Below are positions 55,775 to 64,000 of a stretch of DNA of 64,000 nt, in pieces. Below the pieces are notes generated by a model. The model did not search any database, was not told where the DNA came from, and saw only the letters and a program-made list of their open reading frames with translations. A program made the translations under genes and the position numbers. Origin of the DNA: RGIG1681 sp045650505 (lineage in GTDB: Bacteria > Bacillota > Clostridia > Christensenellales > UBA1242); the NCBI GenBank assembly GCA_045650505.1, contig JAZRRE010000003.1, forward strand, positions 21,845 through 85,844, read 5' to 3'. The stretch's first letter is position 1. Every line of letters starts with the position of its first letter.

Positions 55775-56278
55775 ATGTATAACGAATTAACAGAAGTAGA
55801 TATAAAAAAAATGAAAGAAGAAATCAATTATCGTGCAAATGAACTTCGACCAGTGCTTTCAGATGATGTTAAAGAGGCTCGTTCACTTGGTGACCTTTCA
55901 GAAAATGCAGAGTATAGAAGTGCAAGGCGTGCGTTTTGCAGAAATGAAAGCAGAATAAGATTTCTTCAAAAAATGATTAGAACAGCAAAAGTTATTTCAA
56001 CAGATTCTGCACCAGATGAAGTTGGTCTTTTTGATAAAATTGAGGTTGAGTATGAAGACACGGGTGATATTGAAACTTTGATGCTTTCAACTACAACTAG
56101 ACTTGATTTAGAAAAGGGTATAATTAGCAAAGAATCTCCATTTGGAAAAGCCGTGCTTGGAAAAAAGGTGGGAGATAAGGTTTTTGTTAAAGTGAGTCCT
56201 GAATATTCATATAATGTTATCATCAAAAAAATAACAAAAGGCAGTGATGATGAGAGTATTCCACTCAATGGATATTAA
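55775..56278 (+). CDS. GreA/GreB-family protein, second paralogue
   Basis: 167 residues. The coiled-coil tip GDLSENAEYRSARRAF retains the acidic pair of Gre factors, and the C-terminal domain (ESPFGKAVLGKKVGDKVFVK) matches. It differs from the greA product at 46595 mainly in a basic coiled coil, and so may be a competing secondary-channel factor. AGAGGAAGAT precedes the ATG. A small hairpin (ACACATA/TATGTGT) lies just before it. Confidence 0.88.
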   Translation: MYNELTEVDIKKMKEEINYRANELRPVLSDDVKEARSLGDLSENAEYRSARRAFCRNESRIRFLQKMIRTAKVISTDSAPDEVGLFDKIEVEYEDTGDIETLMLSTTTRLDLEKGIISKESPFGKAVLGKKVGDKVFVKVSPEYSYNVIIKKITKGSDDESIPLNGY

Positions 56279-56289
56279 ACAAAAACTAA

Positions 56290-56435
56290 AAAAGTTATAT
56301 AAAAAGCAAAGAAAATTACCAAAAGCACTTGCGAAAAAAAGTGTAATTTGTTACAATACTTGGGTGTGCTGTAAAGTATTTATTATTTCAGCATACTGTA
56401 AAATATGTTAATTCTGCACGAAAGTGCTTAAATAA
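56290..56435 (+). promoter_or_regulatory. Leader region of pflB with repeated TGTAAA motifs
   Basis: About 150 bases with several short repeats: GCTGTAAAGTATTT and ACTGTAAAATATGT are imperfect direct copies, GCTG and CAGC form a dyad around TATTTATTATTT, and a small hairpin GCACGAAAGTGC lies before the ribosome site. A redox or anaerobic regulator could bind here, but I cannot name one. Confidence 0.4.
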
Positions 56436-56447
56436 AGGAGAAAAAAT

Positions 56448-58697
56448 ATGGACGAAATTTTTGAAAAAGCATGGAGAGGTTTCCACGGTGATTCTTGGAA
56501 AGAAGAAATTGACCTTTCAAATTTCATCGTTAGAAACTTCACAGAGTATAAGGGTGATGATTCATTCCTTGCTGGTCCAACTGAAAAAACTAAAGCAGTT
56601 TGGTCTAAATGTGAAAAATTATTAGAAGAAGAAAATAAAAATGGTGGATGTCTTGATGTTGAAACAAACATTTTAAGTGGTATCACAGCATTCGCACCAG
56701 GCTATATTGACAAGGAAAATGAAGTTATCGTTGGTCTTCAAACTGATGCACCACTTAAAAGAATTGTTAATATGTATGGTGGAACAAAGGTTGCTATGAA
56801 AGCCCTTGAATCTCATGGATACAAACTTAATGATGAAGTTTACAAACACTTTACAGCATATAGAAAAACACACAATGATGGTGTTTTTGATGCTTACACA
56901 CCAGCAATTAGAAGAGCAAGAAGCAACGGTTTACTTACAGGTCTTCCTGATGGTTATGGCAGAGGAAGAATTATTGGTGACTACAGAAGAATCGCTCTTT
57001 ATGGTATTGATAAACTCATCGAATTTAAGAAGAAAGACTTAAACGGTGAATATATCGATGAAGTTTATATCGAAGAAAATATTAGACTTCGTGAAGAAGT
57101 TAATGAACAAATCAGAGCATTAGAGGCTATCAAACAAATGGCTGCAAGTTATGGTTTTGATATTTCTAAACCAGCAACAAACGCTAAAGAAGCTATGCAA
57201 TGGGCTTACTTTGGTTACCTTGCAGGTGCTAAAGAAAACAATGGTGCTGCAACTTCTATGGGAAGAAACGCAACATTCTATGATATCTATATTGAAAGAG
57301 ACCTTGCTGAAGGAACACTTACAGAAGAAGAAGCACAAGAACTTGTTGACCAATATGTTATTAAACTTCGTTTCATTAGACACTTAAGAACACCTGATTA
57401 TGATGAACTTTTTGCTGGTGACCCAACATGGGTAACAGAATCAGTTGCAGGTATGATTAGTGAAACAAAGAGTTTAACAACAAAGAACTCATTTAGATTC
57501 TTAAACACACTTATCAACTTAAACCCAAGTGCTGAACCAAACCTTACAGTTTTGTGGTCTAAAGGTCTTCCTGAAAACTTCAAGAAATATTGTGCTAAAA
57601 TTTCAATCAAGACAGACTCAATTCAATATGAAGGTGACGACACAATGCGTCCTCTTTATGGAAATGACTATGCAATTGCTTGCTGTGTTTCAGCAATGAA
57701 AGCTGGTAAACAAATGCAATTCTTTGGTGCTCGTTGCAACCTTGCAAAATCTCTTCTTTACGCTATCAATGGTGGTATTGATGAAAAGACAGGTAAACTT
57801 GCAGTTGAAGGTTTAGAGAAGAACACTGAAGAAGTTTTAACTTATGATAAAGTTAGAAAGCAATATAGTTTAATGCTTAAAGAAATTGCTAAAATTTATG
57901 TTGATGCAAATAACATCATTCACTTTATGCACGATAAATATGCTTATGAAGCAAGTCAAATGGCTCTTCATGATACAGCAGTTGAAAGACTTATGGCTTT
58001 CGGTATCGCAGGATTCTCTTGCGCAGTTGACTCACTTTCAGCAATTAAATATGCAAAAGTTAAGCCAATTAGAAACGAACAAGGTGTTGCTGTTGATTTC
58101 GAAACAGAAGGCGAATTCCCTAAATTTGGTAACGATGATGACAGAGCAGACTCACTTGCTCAAGAACTTGTTCAAGAATTCTTTGATGATATTGCTGCAC
58201 ACAAACTTTATAGAAATGCAAAACCAACACTTTCACTTTTAACTATTACATCAAACGTTATGTATGGTCAAAAGACAGGTAGCACTCCTGATGGAAGAAA
58301 ATCTGGCGAAGCATTTGCTCCTGGTGCAAACCCAATGCACGGAAGAGATTCAAGTGGTGCTCTTGCTTCACTTAACTCTGTTGCAAAAATCAAATTTGAA
58401 AATTGCTGTCAAGATGGTGTTTCAAACACATTCTCAATTGTTCCATCTGCTCTTGGTAACAACGAAGAAGAACAAGTTAACAACCTTGTTTCAATCATTG
58501 ATGGTTACTTTGTTCAAGGCGCTCAACACATCAATGTTAACGTGTTTAACAGAGATTTACTTATCGACGCAATGAACAATCCTTGGAAATATCCAAACCT
58601 TACAATTCGTGTTTCTGGTTATGCTGTTAACTTCAACAAACTTGATAGAGCACATCAAGAAGAAGTTATTGCTAGAACTTTCCACGAAAAAAGATAA
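56448..58697 (+). CDS. pflB: Formate C-acetyltransferase (pyruvate formate-lyase)
   Basis: Converts pyruvate and CoA to acetyl-CoA and formate by a glycyl radical. 749 residues, normal. The catalytic Cys pair is in YAIACCVSAMKAGKQMQFFG (about 411-412) and the radical Gly in RVSGYAVNF (about 724). AAAGGAG precedes the ATG. The activating enzyme gene follows 95 bases later past a hairpin. Together with adhE this gives formate, acetate and ethanol fermentation. Confidence 0.97.
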   Translation: MDEIFEKAWRGFHGDSWKEEIDLSNFIVRNFTEYKGDDSFLAGPTEKTKAVWSKCEKLLEEENKNGGCLDVETNILSGITAFAPGYIDKENEVIVGLQTDAPLKRIVNMYGGTKVAMKALESHGYKLNDEVYKHFTAYRKTHNDGVFDAYTPAIRRARSNGLLTGLPDGYGRGRIIGDYRRIALYGIDKLIEFKKKDLNGEYIDEVYIEENIRLREEVNEQIRALEAIKQMAASYGFDISKPATNAKEAMQWAYFGYLAGAKENNGAATSMGRNATFYDIYIERDLAEGTLTEEEAQELVDQYVIKLRFIRHLRTPDYDELFAGDPTWVTESVAGMISETKSLTTKNSFRFLNTLINLNPSAEPNLTVLWSKGLPENFKKYCAKISIKTDSIQYEGDDTMRPLYGNDYAIACCVSAMKAGKQMQFFGARCNLAKSLLYAINGGIDEKTGKLAVEGLEKNTEEVLTYDKVRKQYSLMLKEIAKIYVDANNIIHFMHDKYAYEASQMALHDTAVERLMAFGIAGFSCAVDSLSAIKYAKVKPIRNEQGVAVDFETEGEFPKFGNDDDRADSLAQELVQEFFDDIAAHKLYRNAKPTLSLLTITSNVMYGQKTGSTPDGRKSGEAFAPGANPMHGRDSSGALASLNSVAKIKFENCCQDGVSNTFSIVPSALGNNEEEQVNNLVSIIDGYFVQGAQHINVNVFNRDLLIDAMNNPWKYPNLTIRVSGYAVNFNKLDRAHQEEVIARTFHEKR

Positions 58698-58707
58698 AAT
58701 AATAAAA

Positions 58708-58758
58708 ATGTCAAAATTGCTTAAACTTAAATATAAGTCAAATAGCAATTTTGACTTT
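58708..58758 (+). terminator. Hairpin between pflB and pflA (attenuator or partial terminator)
   Basis: TGTCAAAATTGCT and AGCAATTTTGACT pair over 12 bases with a 22-base loop and are followed by TTTTTG. It can lower pflA relative to pflB, which fits the lower need for the activase. Confidence 0.75.
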
Positions 58759-58792
58759 TTGTTTATAAACTATAAAAAATAAAAGGAAAATT

Positions 58793-59488
58793 ATGAACGG
58801 AAGAATAACAGATATTGAAACTATGGGTTCAGCTGATGGTCCTGGAATTAGACTTGTTGTGTTTATGGCTGGTTGCAAACTTCGTTGTTTATATTGCCAT
58901 AACCCCGAAACTTGGACAGATAAAGATAGCAGAGAAATTTCAGCTGAAGAAATACTTTCAAAATATAAAAAATATCTAACATATTATGGTGAAACCGGTG
59001 GGGTGACTTTTAGTGGTGGTGAACCTCTTCTTCAAAGTGAATTTTTGCTTGAAGCAGTTAAACTTTTAAAGAGTGAAGGTGTTCACGTGACTATCGACAC
59101 AGCTGGCGTTGCTGATGGTTATGAAGAGGTTTTAGACCTTGTTGACCTTGTTATTTTAGATATCAAGGCTGTTGAGGCTGAAGAATATAAATTCATTACA
59201 GGCAGAGATATTGATGAGTTTAACAAGTTTTTAGCTGACTGTGTTGCTAAAAACAAGAAACTATGGCTTCGTCAAGTTATTGTTCCGGGAATCAATGATG
59301 ATGAAGCACATATTATTAAATTAAAAGAATTTGCAAGCAAAATTCCTAATGTTGAGAGAGTTGAGCTCTTACCATACCATTCAATGGGCAAAATGAAATA
59401 TGAAAAAATGGGCATTGAATATAGGCTTGGAGACACTCCAAATATGGATAAAGAAAAATGCAAAGAACTTGAAAATTTATTAAAATAG
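58793..59488 (+). CDS. pflA: Pyruvate formate-lyase activating enzyme
   Basis: Radical-SAM enzyme that places the glycyl radical on PflB. 231 residues. The [4Fe-4S] motif is CKLRCLYCHNPETW (CxxxCxxC, about 28-35), followed by GGVTFSGGEPLLQ. AAAGGAAAATT precedes the ATG. Its place after pflB is typical. Confidence 0.96.
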   Translation: MNGRITDIETMGSADGPGIRLVVFMAGCKLRCLYCHNPETWTDKDSREISAEEILSKYKKYLTYYGETGGVTFSGGEPLLQSEFLLEAVKLLKSEGVHVTIDTAGVADGYEEVLDLVDLVILDIKAVEAEEYKFITGRDIDEFNKFLADCVAKNKKLWLRQVIVPGINDDEAHIIKLKEFASKIPNVERVELLPYHSMGKMKYEKMGIEYRLGDTPNMDKEKCKELENLLK

Positions 59489-59517
59489 ACATAATTTTTA
59501 TGTCTATTTTTTATTTA
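59484..59517 (+). terminator. Terminator of pflA
   Basis: AAATAGACATAA and TTATGTCTATTT around TTT, overlapping the stop, then a T run. Confidence 0.88.
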
Positions 59518-59530
59518 TAATACGATTTAA

Positions 59531-59560
59531 TTGTAAAGCAAAAACAAATTTTGTTATAAT
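59531..59560 (+). promoter_or_regulatory. Promoter of the peptidase S51 gene
   Basis: TTGTAA (59531-59536), 18 bases, TATAAT (59555-59560). Confidence 0.65.
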
Positions 59561-59590
59561 ATACTAGCAAAATAAATTAAGAGGTTGAAT

Positions 59591-60301
59591 ATGAAATTAT
59601 TGTTATGTTCTGATTTTTCAGGCGTGGGCTATAAATTTTTAAACAAGTTTTTTGATAAAACTGAAGGGCTTAAATGTCTTTTTGTGGGATACGCCCAAGA
59701 TGACCCTTATGAATATATGAGTGGAACTGCTCAAAAGTTTAAAGATATGGGCGTTAAAGTAATTTCACTTCAAGAAGGTTATAGGTTTGATGATGAGATT
59801 GATATAATTTTTGTTCGTGGGGGAAACACCACAAGGCTTATTCATTATCTTCGAAAATTCAACCAATATGACAAAATTAAAAACATTGTTGAAGAAGGAA
59901 AGGTGCTTTATATTGGAAGCAGCGCAGGTTCAGTTCTTGTTGGCAGTGACACAGAATATTGTTTGCGTTCAGAACCTTATGATTATGATGTGAAAGCAGA
60001 TTTTGGCGAAGACGCACTTAAAGGTTTTGGTTGGATTGATAAAATGGTTTTTGTTCACACCACACCAAACAGAATGTGCTACAGTGAAGAGATGAAAGAT
60101 GAAAACGATTTCTTTATCACACCAGACACTTTCTGTTATCCAGCACATCTTGAAGAAATTGAAATTTATGATGAAGATGAATATATTGAGATAGGAAATG
60201 AGCAAGCACTTTATGTAAATGGCGATGAAAAATATATGCTTACAGATGACTGGAGTGGGCTTGATTTTAGAACTGTTGAAGAATTAAGACAACAAGACTA
60301 A
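59591..60301 (+). CDS. Peptidase S51 (dipeptidase E-like)
   Basis: 236 residues. The S51 family uses a Ser nucleophile in the elbow YIGSSAGSVLVG (about 112-115); a nearby FVRGGNTTRL block is typical. Members cleave Asp-X dipeptides or cyanophycin; substrate here unknown. The ATG at 59591 follows AGAGGTTGA. There is no signal peptide, so it acts in the cytoplasm, probably on peptides from protein turnover. Confidence 0.85.
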   Translation: MKLLLCSDFSGVGYKFLNKFFDKTEGLKCLFVGYAQDDPYEYMSGTAQKFKDMGVKVISLQEGYRFDDEIDIIFVRGGNTTRLIHYLRKFNQYDKIKNIVEEGKVLYIGSSAGSVLVGSDTEYCLRSEPYDYDVKADFGEDALKGFGWIDKMVFVHTTPNRMCYSEEMKDENDFFITPDTFCYPAHLEEIEIYDEDEYIEIGNEQALYVNGDEKYMLTDDWSGLDFRTVEELRQQD

Positions 60302-60337
60302 AAACGCAAAACTTTTCAAAATTGCCGAAAATTTGGG

Positions 60338-60358
60338 GTGTTATGTAAAACATAATAC
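60338..60358. repeat. Palindrome family, copy 3
   Basis: GTGTTATGT, AAA, ACATAATAC: one mismatch from a perfect 9-bp dyad, preceded by TTTGGG as a longer relative of the other two copies. It lies between the convergent S51 and glgA genes. Confidence 0.72.
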
Positions 60359-60380
60359 TTAAAATACGCAAAAAATCCAA

Positions 60381-60416
60381 ATAAAAACACCAACTAAATG
60401 TTGGTGTTTTTTGTTT
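60381..60416. terminator. Bidirectional terminator between S51 and glgA
   Basis: AAAACACCAAC and GTTGGTGTTTT around five bases, followed by a T-rich run. Confidence 0.88.
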
Positions 60417-61852
60417 TACATTTCTTCATAAACTTTGATATATTTGTCTGCACAATCTTTAATGTCAAAACTTTCATTCATCACTTGTGAGATGTAACCA
60501 TTGATTCTTTCTTTGTTTTCAAAGTGGCGAAGTGTTCTGTCAATTAAATCTGCAAGAGTGTTGGCATCATAGTCGTTAAATGTGTAGCCGTTTCCTCCTT
60601 GATATCTAAAGTCGGTGAAGTTATCTTTAAGACCACCGGTTTCATAAACGATTGGAAGGCAGCCATATTTGTTTGCAATAAGAGGGCAAAGACCACAAGG
60701 TTCAATGCTTGAAATGTTAAACAAGAAATCTGCGCCTGCATAAATCTTTTTAACAAAGTGATTGTCATAACCAAATTTGATTTTTGAGTTAGCAGGGAAT
60801 TTTTCGTTTAAATATTTCATATAGTTTTGATATTCAGGGCTTCCACCACCAATGCCAACAAGTTGAATCTTTCCTGTGCCTAAATATTTTTCAATAACTT
60901 GACGAAGAAGGTCGATTCCTTTATGTGGTCCCATATAGCCAACATAAGCATAAACAGGAATATCTGCATTCACTTCAAGACCAAGTTCTTCTTGAAGTTT
61001 AAGTTTATTTTCAAGTCGTTTTTGGGTATTATCTTTATCATATTGAGCATAAATGATAGGGTCGGTTGCTGGGTTATAATATTCATAGTCAATTCCGTTA
61101 ATGATTCCCGAAACTTTATAAGATACGCTTTCAAGCACGCCTTGAAGACCCATACCTTTGTCACTGTTCATAATTTCTTGCTTATATGTTTCACTAACTG
61201 CAACAATTCTGTCAGCACACATAATGCTTGCTTTCATAATGTTTGCTTTGCCAAAATAGTCGAATAAATATAAGAATTTATCATCAACATTGAGTAAGTC
61301 TTTAACAATGTTAAACTCTGCAAGTCCTTGATAGTTTAAGTTGTGAATGTTAAGCACAGTTTTAATATGTTCATATTTTGAGTTTTGCCATTCAAGAATT
61401 TTTAAGAATGTGCAAACCATACTAGACTGCCAATCGTTTGTGTGAATTATGTCAGGGAAGAAGTTTACGATTGGAAGAATATCTAAAACAGCCTTTGAGA
61501 AGAAACTGAATCTTTCAACATCATCGGTGTATCCAAATAAGTTTTCTCTGTCAAAATATTGTTTGTTATCAATGAAATAATAGGTGATTCCATTGAATTC
61601 ATATTCATAAACGCCACAATATTCTTTTCTCCAAGATAGTTCAACAGTTCTTTCAGCAATAAGTCTAAAACCGTTTCTATATTTTTCAGGAATTTTTGAG
61701 TAAAGTGGTAAGATTACTCTAACATTAACCTTATCAGTTTTGTTTAAATATTTTGGAAGGGCATAGCACATATCGGCAACGCCTCCATTTGCACAGAATG
61801 GAATACATTCGGCGCTTACAAATAAAACATCAAGTTTGGTTTTTATGTCCAT
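60416..61852 (-). CDS. glgA: Glycogen synthase (GT5)
   Basis: Elongates alpha-1,4-glucan from ADP-glucose. 478 residues, normal. The N-terminal Rossmann half has VSAECIPFCANGGVADMCYA: in well-studied enzymes this loop is KTGGLAD, with a Lys for the sugar nucleotide, but here Ala21 stands at that position. The C-terminal half keeps SSIEPCGLCPLIANKYGCLP with the catalytic-site Glu, and GGLKDNF. It lies nine bases after glgB on the same strand, so glgB-glgA is an operon; no glgC is in the window. Confidence 0.93.
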   Translation of the reverse strand: MDIKTKLDVLFVSAECIPFCANGGVADMCYALPKYLNKTDKVNVRVILPLYSKIPEKYRNGFRLIAERTVELSWRKEYCGVYEYEFNGITYYFIDNKQYFDRENLFGYTDDVERFSFFSKAVLDILPIVNFFPDIIHTNDWQSSMVCTFLKILEWQNSKYEHIKTVLNIHNLNYQGLAEFNIVKDLLNVDDKFLYLFDYFGKANIMKASIMCADRIVAVSETYKQEIMNSDKGMGLQGVLESVSYKVSGIINGIDYEYYNPATDPIIYAQYDKDNTQKRLENKLKLQEELGLEVNADIPVYAYVGYMGPHKGIDLLRQVIEKYLGTGKIQLVGIGGGSPEYQNYMKYLNEKFPANSKIKFGYDNHFVKKIYAGADFLFNISSIEPCGLCPLIANKYGCLPIVYETGGLKDNFTDFRYQGGNGYTFNDYDANTLADLIDRTLRHFENKERINGYISQVMNESFDIKDCADKYIKVYEEM

Positions 61853-61861
61853 AAATCCTCT

Positions 61862-63754
61862 CTAATTTTTTTGAATCTTGCGAATAAGCAAGGTTGTGTT
61901 TGCTGGAATATTAACACGAATTGCGTGTGCTTTTCCGTTTTTATTCATAATGGTTGAATAAATAAGACCATTGTATTCATCAGTTCCACCAAATGCTTCA
62001 TCATCAGTGGTGAAGATTTCTTCATAGTTTCCAGATTCATCAACGCCAATAACATAGTCAACAATTCTAAATGGTGAGAAGTTGCTCACACAAAGAATCT
62101 CACTTCTATCTTTGCTGTAACGCTTAAATACGCAAACACAGTTTAAATTGTCATCTTTAACAACCCATTCGAAACCAGATTTGTCAAAGTCAATTTCATA
62201 CATTTCAGGAGTGTTTACATATAAGTGATTGAGTGCTGAAATAAACTTTGAAAGTTTTCTGTTGTTGGTTGCTTTTAAAAGTTTCCAATTTATTTGTTCA
62301 TCATGTGACCATTCTGTGATTTGACCAAATTCGCTGCCCATAAATGAGAGCTTTTTGCCAGGGTGCATAAACATATATAAATAAAATGCACGGCAAAGGT
62401 CAATTTTGGTTTTCATATCGTCACCATTCATTTTTTTGATGAGTGAGTGTCTGCCATTTGCAACTTCATCGTGGTCAACAGGAAGGATAAAGTTTTCATC
62501 AAAGCAATAGTCAAATGTGTGAGTTAAAATGTTGTGATGATATTTTCTAAAGTGTGGGTCCATTGAAGTGTATTCCCAAATATCATTCATCCAACCAACA
62601 TTCCATTTAAAGTTAAAGCCGAGTCCACCGGTTGTTGTTGGTTTTGTAACCATTGGCCAAGAAGAAACTTCTTCGGCAATCATAAGTGCGTTAGGGAATT
62701 CACTGAAAATGCAGTTGTTTAAATTCTTTAAAAATTCAACACCGGCATAGTTGATGTTGTTTCCGTTAACGTTTGGTATCCATTCATCAGGGTTTCTGCA
62801 GAAATCAAGGTAAAGTATTGCAACACAGGCATCAACACGAATTCCATCAAAATGGTATTTTCTCATATAAAAAAGTGCGCTTGCAAGCAAGAACTGTGTA
62901 ACATAAGGGTCTTCATAGTCAAACATTCTTGTTGTCCAAGCAAGTTGATACTTTCTGTCCCACTTTGGGCTTTCGTAAAGTGATTCGCCGTCCCAATCCA
63001 TAAGACCAAATTCGTGGAAGTCAAAGTGAGCAGGAACCCAGTCTAAAATAACGCCAATTCCAGCTTCGTGGCATTTATCAATGAAATACATAAAGTCTTT
63101 TGGTTTGCCATATCTGCTTGTGATTGCGTAGTAACCTTGAACTTGATAACCCCAAGAAATATCTCTTGGAAATTCTGAAAGAGGGAGAAGTTCAATGTGA
63201 GTGTATCCCATCTTTTTAACATAAGGAATAAGTGAAGTTGCAAGTTCTCTATAAGTATAGAAACTGCCATCTGCGTGGCGTTTCCAAGAAAGAAGACAAA
63301 CTTCATAAATATTCATTGGAGTGTCTAAATGGTTTTTTGTGCTGACTTTTTCTAAATATTTAGAATCTTTCCAGTTATAACCATCAATGTCATAAATATA
63401 AGACGCAAAGTCACCATCGTGTGTCACATTTTGACCATAAAAAGCATAAGGGTCAGCCTTCACAAGTTCTTTGTCGTTTTTGTCAACAACGATATATTTA
63501 TATTTTTGAAGTGGTTTTGCTTTTTCAACAAACACTTCCCAAACATTTGAATTTCTAACTCTTGCAAGTGGGTGAGCCTCTTTGTCCCAATCATTAAAAT
63601 CACCAACAACAAAAATCATTTTTGCGTGTGGAGCATAAACTCTAAAGTAAGTTCCTGATTTGCCATCTTTTGTTCCTAAATGGCTTCCAAGATATTCATA
63701 AACTTTAAGGTCTTTTCCGTTTTGAATGTTAGATAATCGTTCTTCAATCTTCAT
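61862..63754 (-). CDS. glgB: 1,4-alpha-glucan branching enzyme (GH13)
   Basis: Makes the alpha-1,6 branches of glycogen. 630 residues. An N-terminal CBM48 module (about 30-115, YFRVYAPHAKMIFVVGDFND) precedes the GH13 barrel with region I GVILDWVPAHFD, nucleophile Asp in FDGIRVDACVAIL, acid/base Glu in MIAEEVSSWP and region IV LPVDHDEVANG. The start follows AAGGAGTAATCTTTTTT on the minus strand. First gene of the glgB-glgA operon. Confidence 0.95.
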   Translation of the reverse strand: MKIEERLSNIQNGKDLKVYEYLGSHLGTKDGKSGTYFRVYAPHAKMIFVVGDFNDWDKEAHPLARVRNSNVWEVFVEKAKPLQKYKYIVVDKNDKELVKADPYAFYGQNVTHDGDFASYIYDIDGYNWKDSKYLEKVSTKNHLDTPMNIYEVCLLSWKRHADGSFYTYRELATSLIPYVKKMGYTHIELLPLSEFPRDISWGYQVQGYYAITSRYGKPKDFMYFIDKCHEAGIGVILDWVPAHFDFHEFGLMDWDGESLYESPKWDRKYQLAWTTRMFDYEDPYVTQFLLASALFYMRKYHFDGIRVDACVAILYLDFCRNPDEWIPNVNGNNINYAGVEFLKNLNNCIFSEFPNALMIAEEVSSWPMVTKPTTTGGLGFNFKWNVGWMNDIWEYTSMDPHFRKYHHNILTHTFDYCFDENFILPVDHDEVANGRHSLIKKMNGDDMKTKIDLCRAFYLYMFMHPGKKLSFMGSEFGQITEWSHDEQINWKLLKATNNRKLSKFISALNHLYVNTPEMYEIDFDKSGFEWVVKDDNLNCVCVFKRYSKDRSEILCVSNFSPFRIVDYVIGVDESGNYEEIFTTDDEAFGGTDEYNGLIYSTIMNKNGKAHAIRVNIPANTTLLIRKIQKN

Positions 63755-63791
63755 AAAAAAGATTACTCCTTGAGTTTTTTAAAACAAGAAA

Positions 63792-63820
63792 ATTATATCA
63801 AATATATATGCCGTTGTCAA
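63792..63820 (-). promoter_or_regulatory. Consensus promoter of the glgB-glgA operon
   Basis: On the minus strand TTGACA (63815-63820), 17 bases, TATAAT (63792-63797): a perfect vegetative promoter. Confidence 0.88.
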
Positions 63821-63939
63821 ACCACAAAGGAAATTCATTGCCAAAATTGGGGGTATTATATAAATTTTATATATAGTTATTATAATCTATGCAAACTATA
63901 TTTTTATTATTAAAATTAAATTTTCAGTTTTAAAATTAA

Positions 63940-63972
63940 ATCCGTTTTTTTGGATATTTGATATGATAATAT
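63940..63972 (+). promoter_or_regulatory. Module copy D: ATCC-GTTTTTTT-GGA and -10 box, pointing out of the window
   Basis: ATCC starts at 63940 and TAATAT at 63967, 27 bases later as in copies A-C. A purine-rich AAGAAGAAA near 63989 may be the ribosome site of a gene that starts beyond the window. Bases 63821-63939 hold AT-rich spacer and a degenerate relative of the palindrome family near 63850. Confidence 0.6.
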
Positions 63973-64000
63973 ATAATTATAAATAAAAAAGAAGAAAATT

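Noticed and set aside
1..64000. Use of a TGA-reassigned genetic code (TGA as Trp or Gly)
   Set aside because: All full-length genes read through under the standard code with Trp as TGG and no internal TGA, so TGA is avoided rather than reassigned in this window.
1..64000. CRISPR array or transposon
   Set aside because: No regularly spaced repeats with unique spacers, no cas-like genes, and no transposase or integrase found. The repeated intergenic modules and palindromes are too few and irregular.

Overview
The window is a 64 kb piece of a low-GC (very AT-rich) bacterial chromosome. The organism looks like an anaerobic, fermentative, Clostridia-type Firmicute, probably a spore-former or a descendant of one. 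Support comes from the Firmicutes-style rpsD-rpoA-rplQ end of the ribosomal cluster, a Spo0A response regulator with 0A-like boxes in front of it, a SPOCS/LysM spore-type protein, Veg, RicT, a large (6S-type) SRP RNA, an M-box riboswitch before mgtE, and a mixed-acid/ethanol fermentation set (adhE, pflB, pflA) with glycogen genes. I cannot name the species. I found no tRNA, rRNA, CRISPR array or transposase. By eye, all of about 63 genes stop at TAA or TAG and none at TGA.

Layout: 1-2060 rpsD (cut by the window edge), rpoA, rplQ. 2120-4937 a fused ABC transporter behind a strong palindrome. 4999-6952 mgtE with its M-box leader. 7203-11511 rnr, an orphan gene, smpB and ssrA (tmRNA). 11496-24265 is an accessory region that begins exactly at the tmRNA 3' end, where the last 17 bases are duplicated. 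It holds a barnase-like toxin with three tandem barstar inhibitors, a soluble FtsH-like AAA/M41 protease with a PP2A-like phosphatase, an operon of WYL regulator + PD-(D/E)XK-like nuclease + GIY-YIG nuclease, a DUF262/GmrSD protein missing its N-terminal half, a stand-alone FtsK-gamma-like winged helix, and on the minus strand a two-gene orphan operon and an SF2 helicase with membrane segments. Several of these genes share one intergenic module: a TCC-GTTTTTT(T)-GG element placed exactly 27 nt before the -10 box.

24309-33371 holds a Nudix hydrolase, a zinc-ribbon protein, spo0A, adhE, a 1191-residue Glu/Lys-rich repeat protein with a small partner gene, and the SRP RNA. 33477-42495 holds mixed housekeeping and orphan genes: a HAD-like protein, a HEPN-like/CBS fusion, RNA-modification enzymes, ung, an envelope protein, an HtrA protease and acpP. 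42694-50907 holds a zinc-ribbon protein, veg, the SPOCS/LysM gene, a degenerate Rho-like protein, greA, holB, ricT, a ferredoxin, trmN6 and a PH-domain membrane protein.

51027-56278 contains what I consider the best candidate for an undescribed system. A degenerate HD (RSH-hydrolase-like) protein is followed by a RelA/SpoT synthetase-like domain fused to two tandem nucleotidyltransferase domains, and then by a DHH/DHHA1 phosphoesterase. After it come a NADAR-like gene and a second GreA paralogue. The window closes with pflB-pflA, a peptidase S51 gene, the glgB-glgA operon (minus strand), and a final copy of the TCC-GTTTTTTT-GGA promoter module pointing out of the window.
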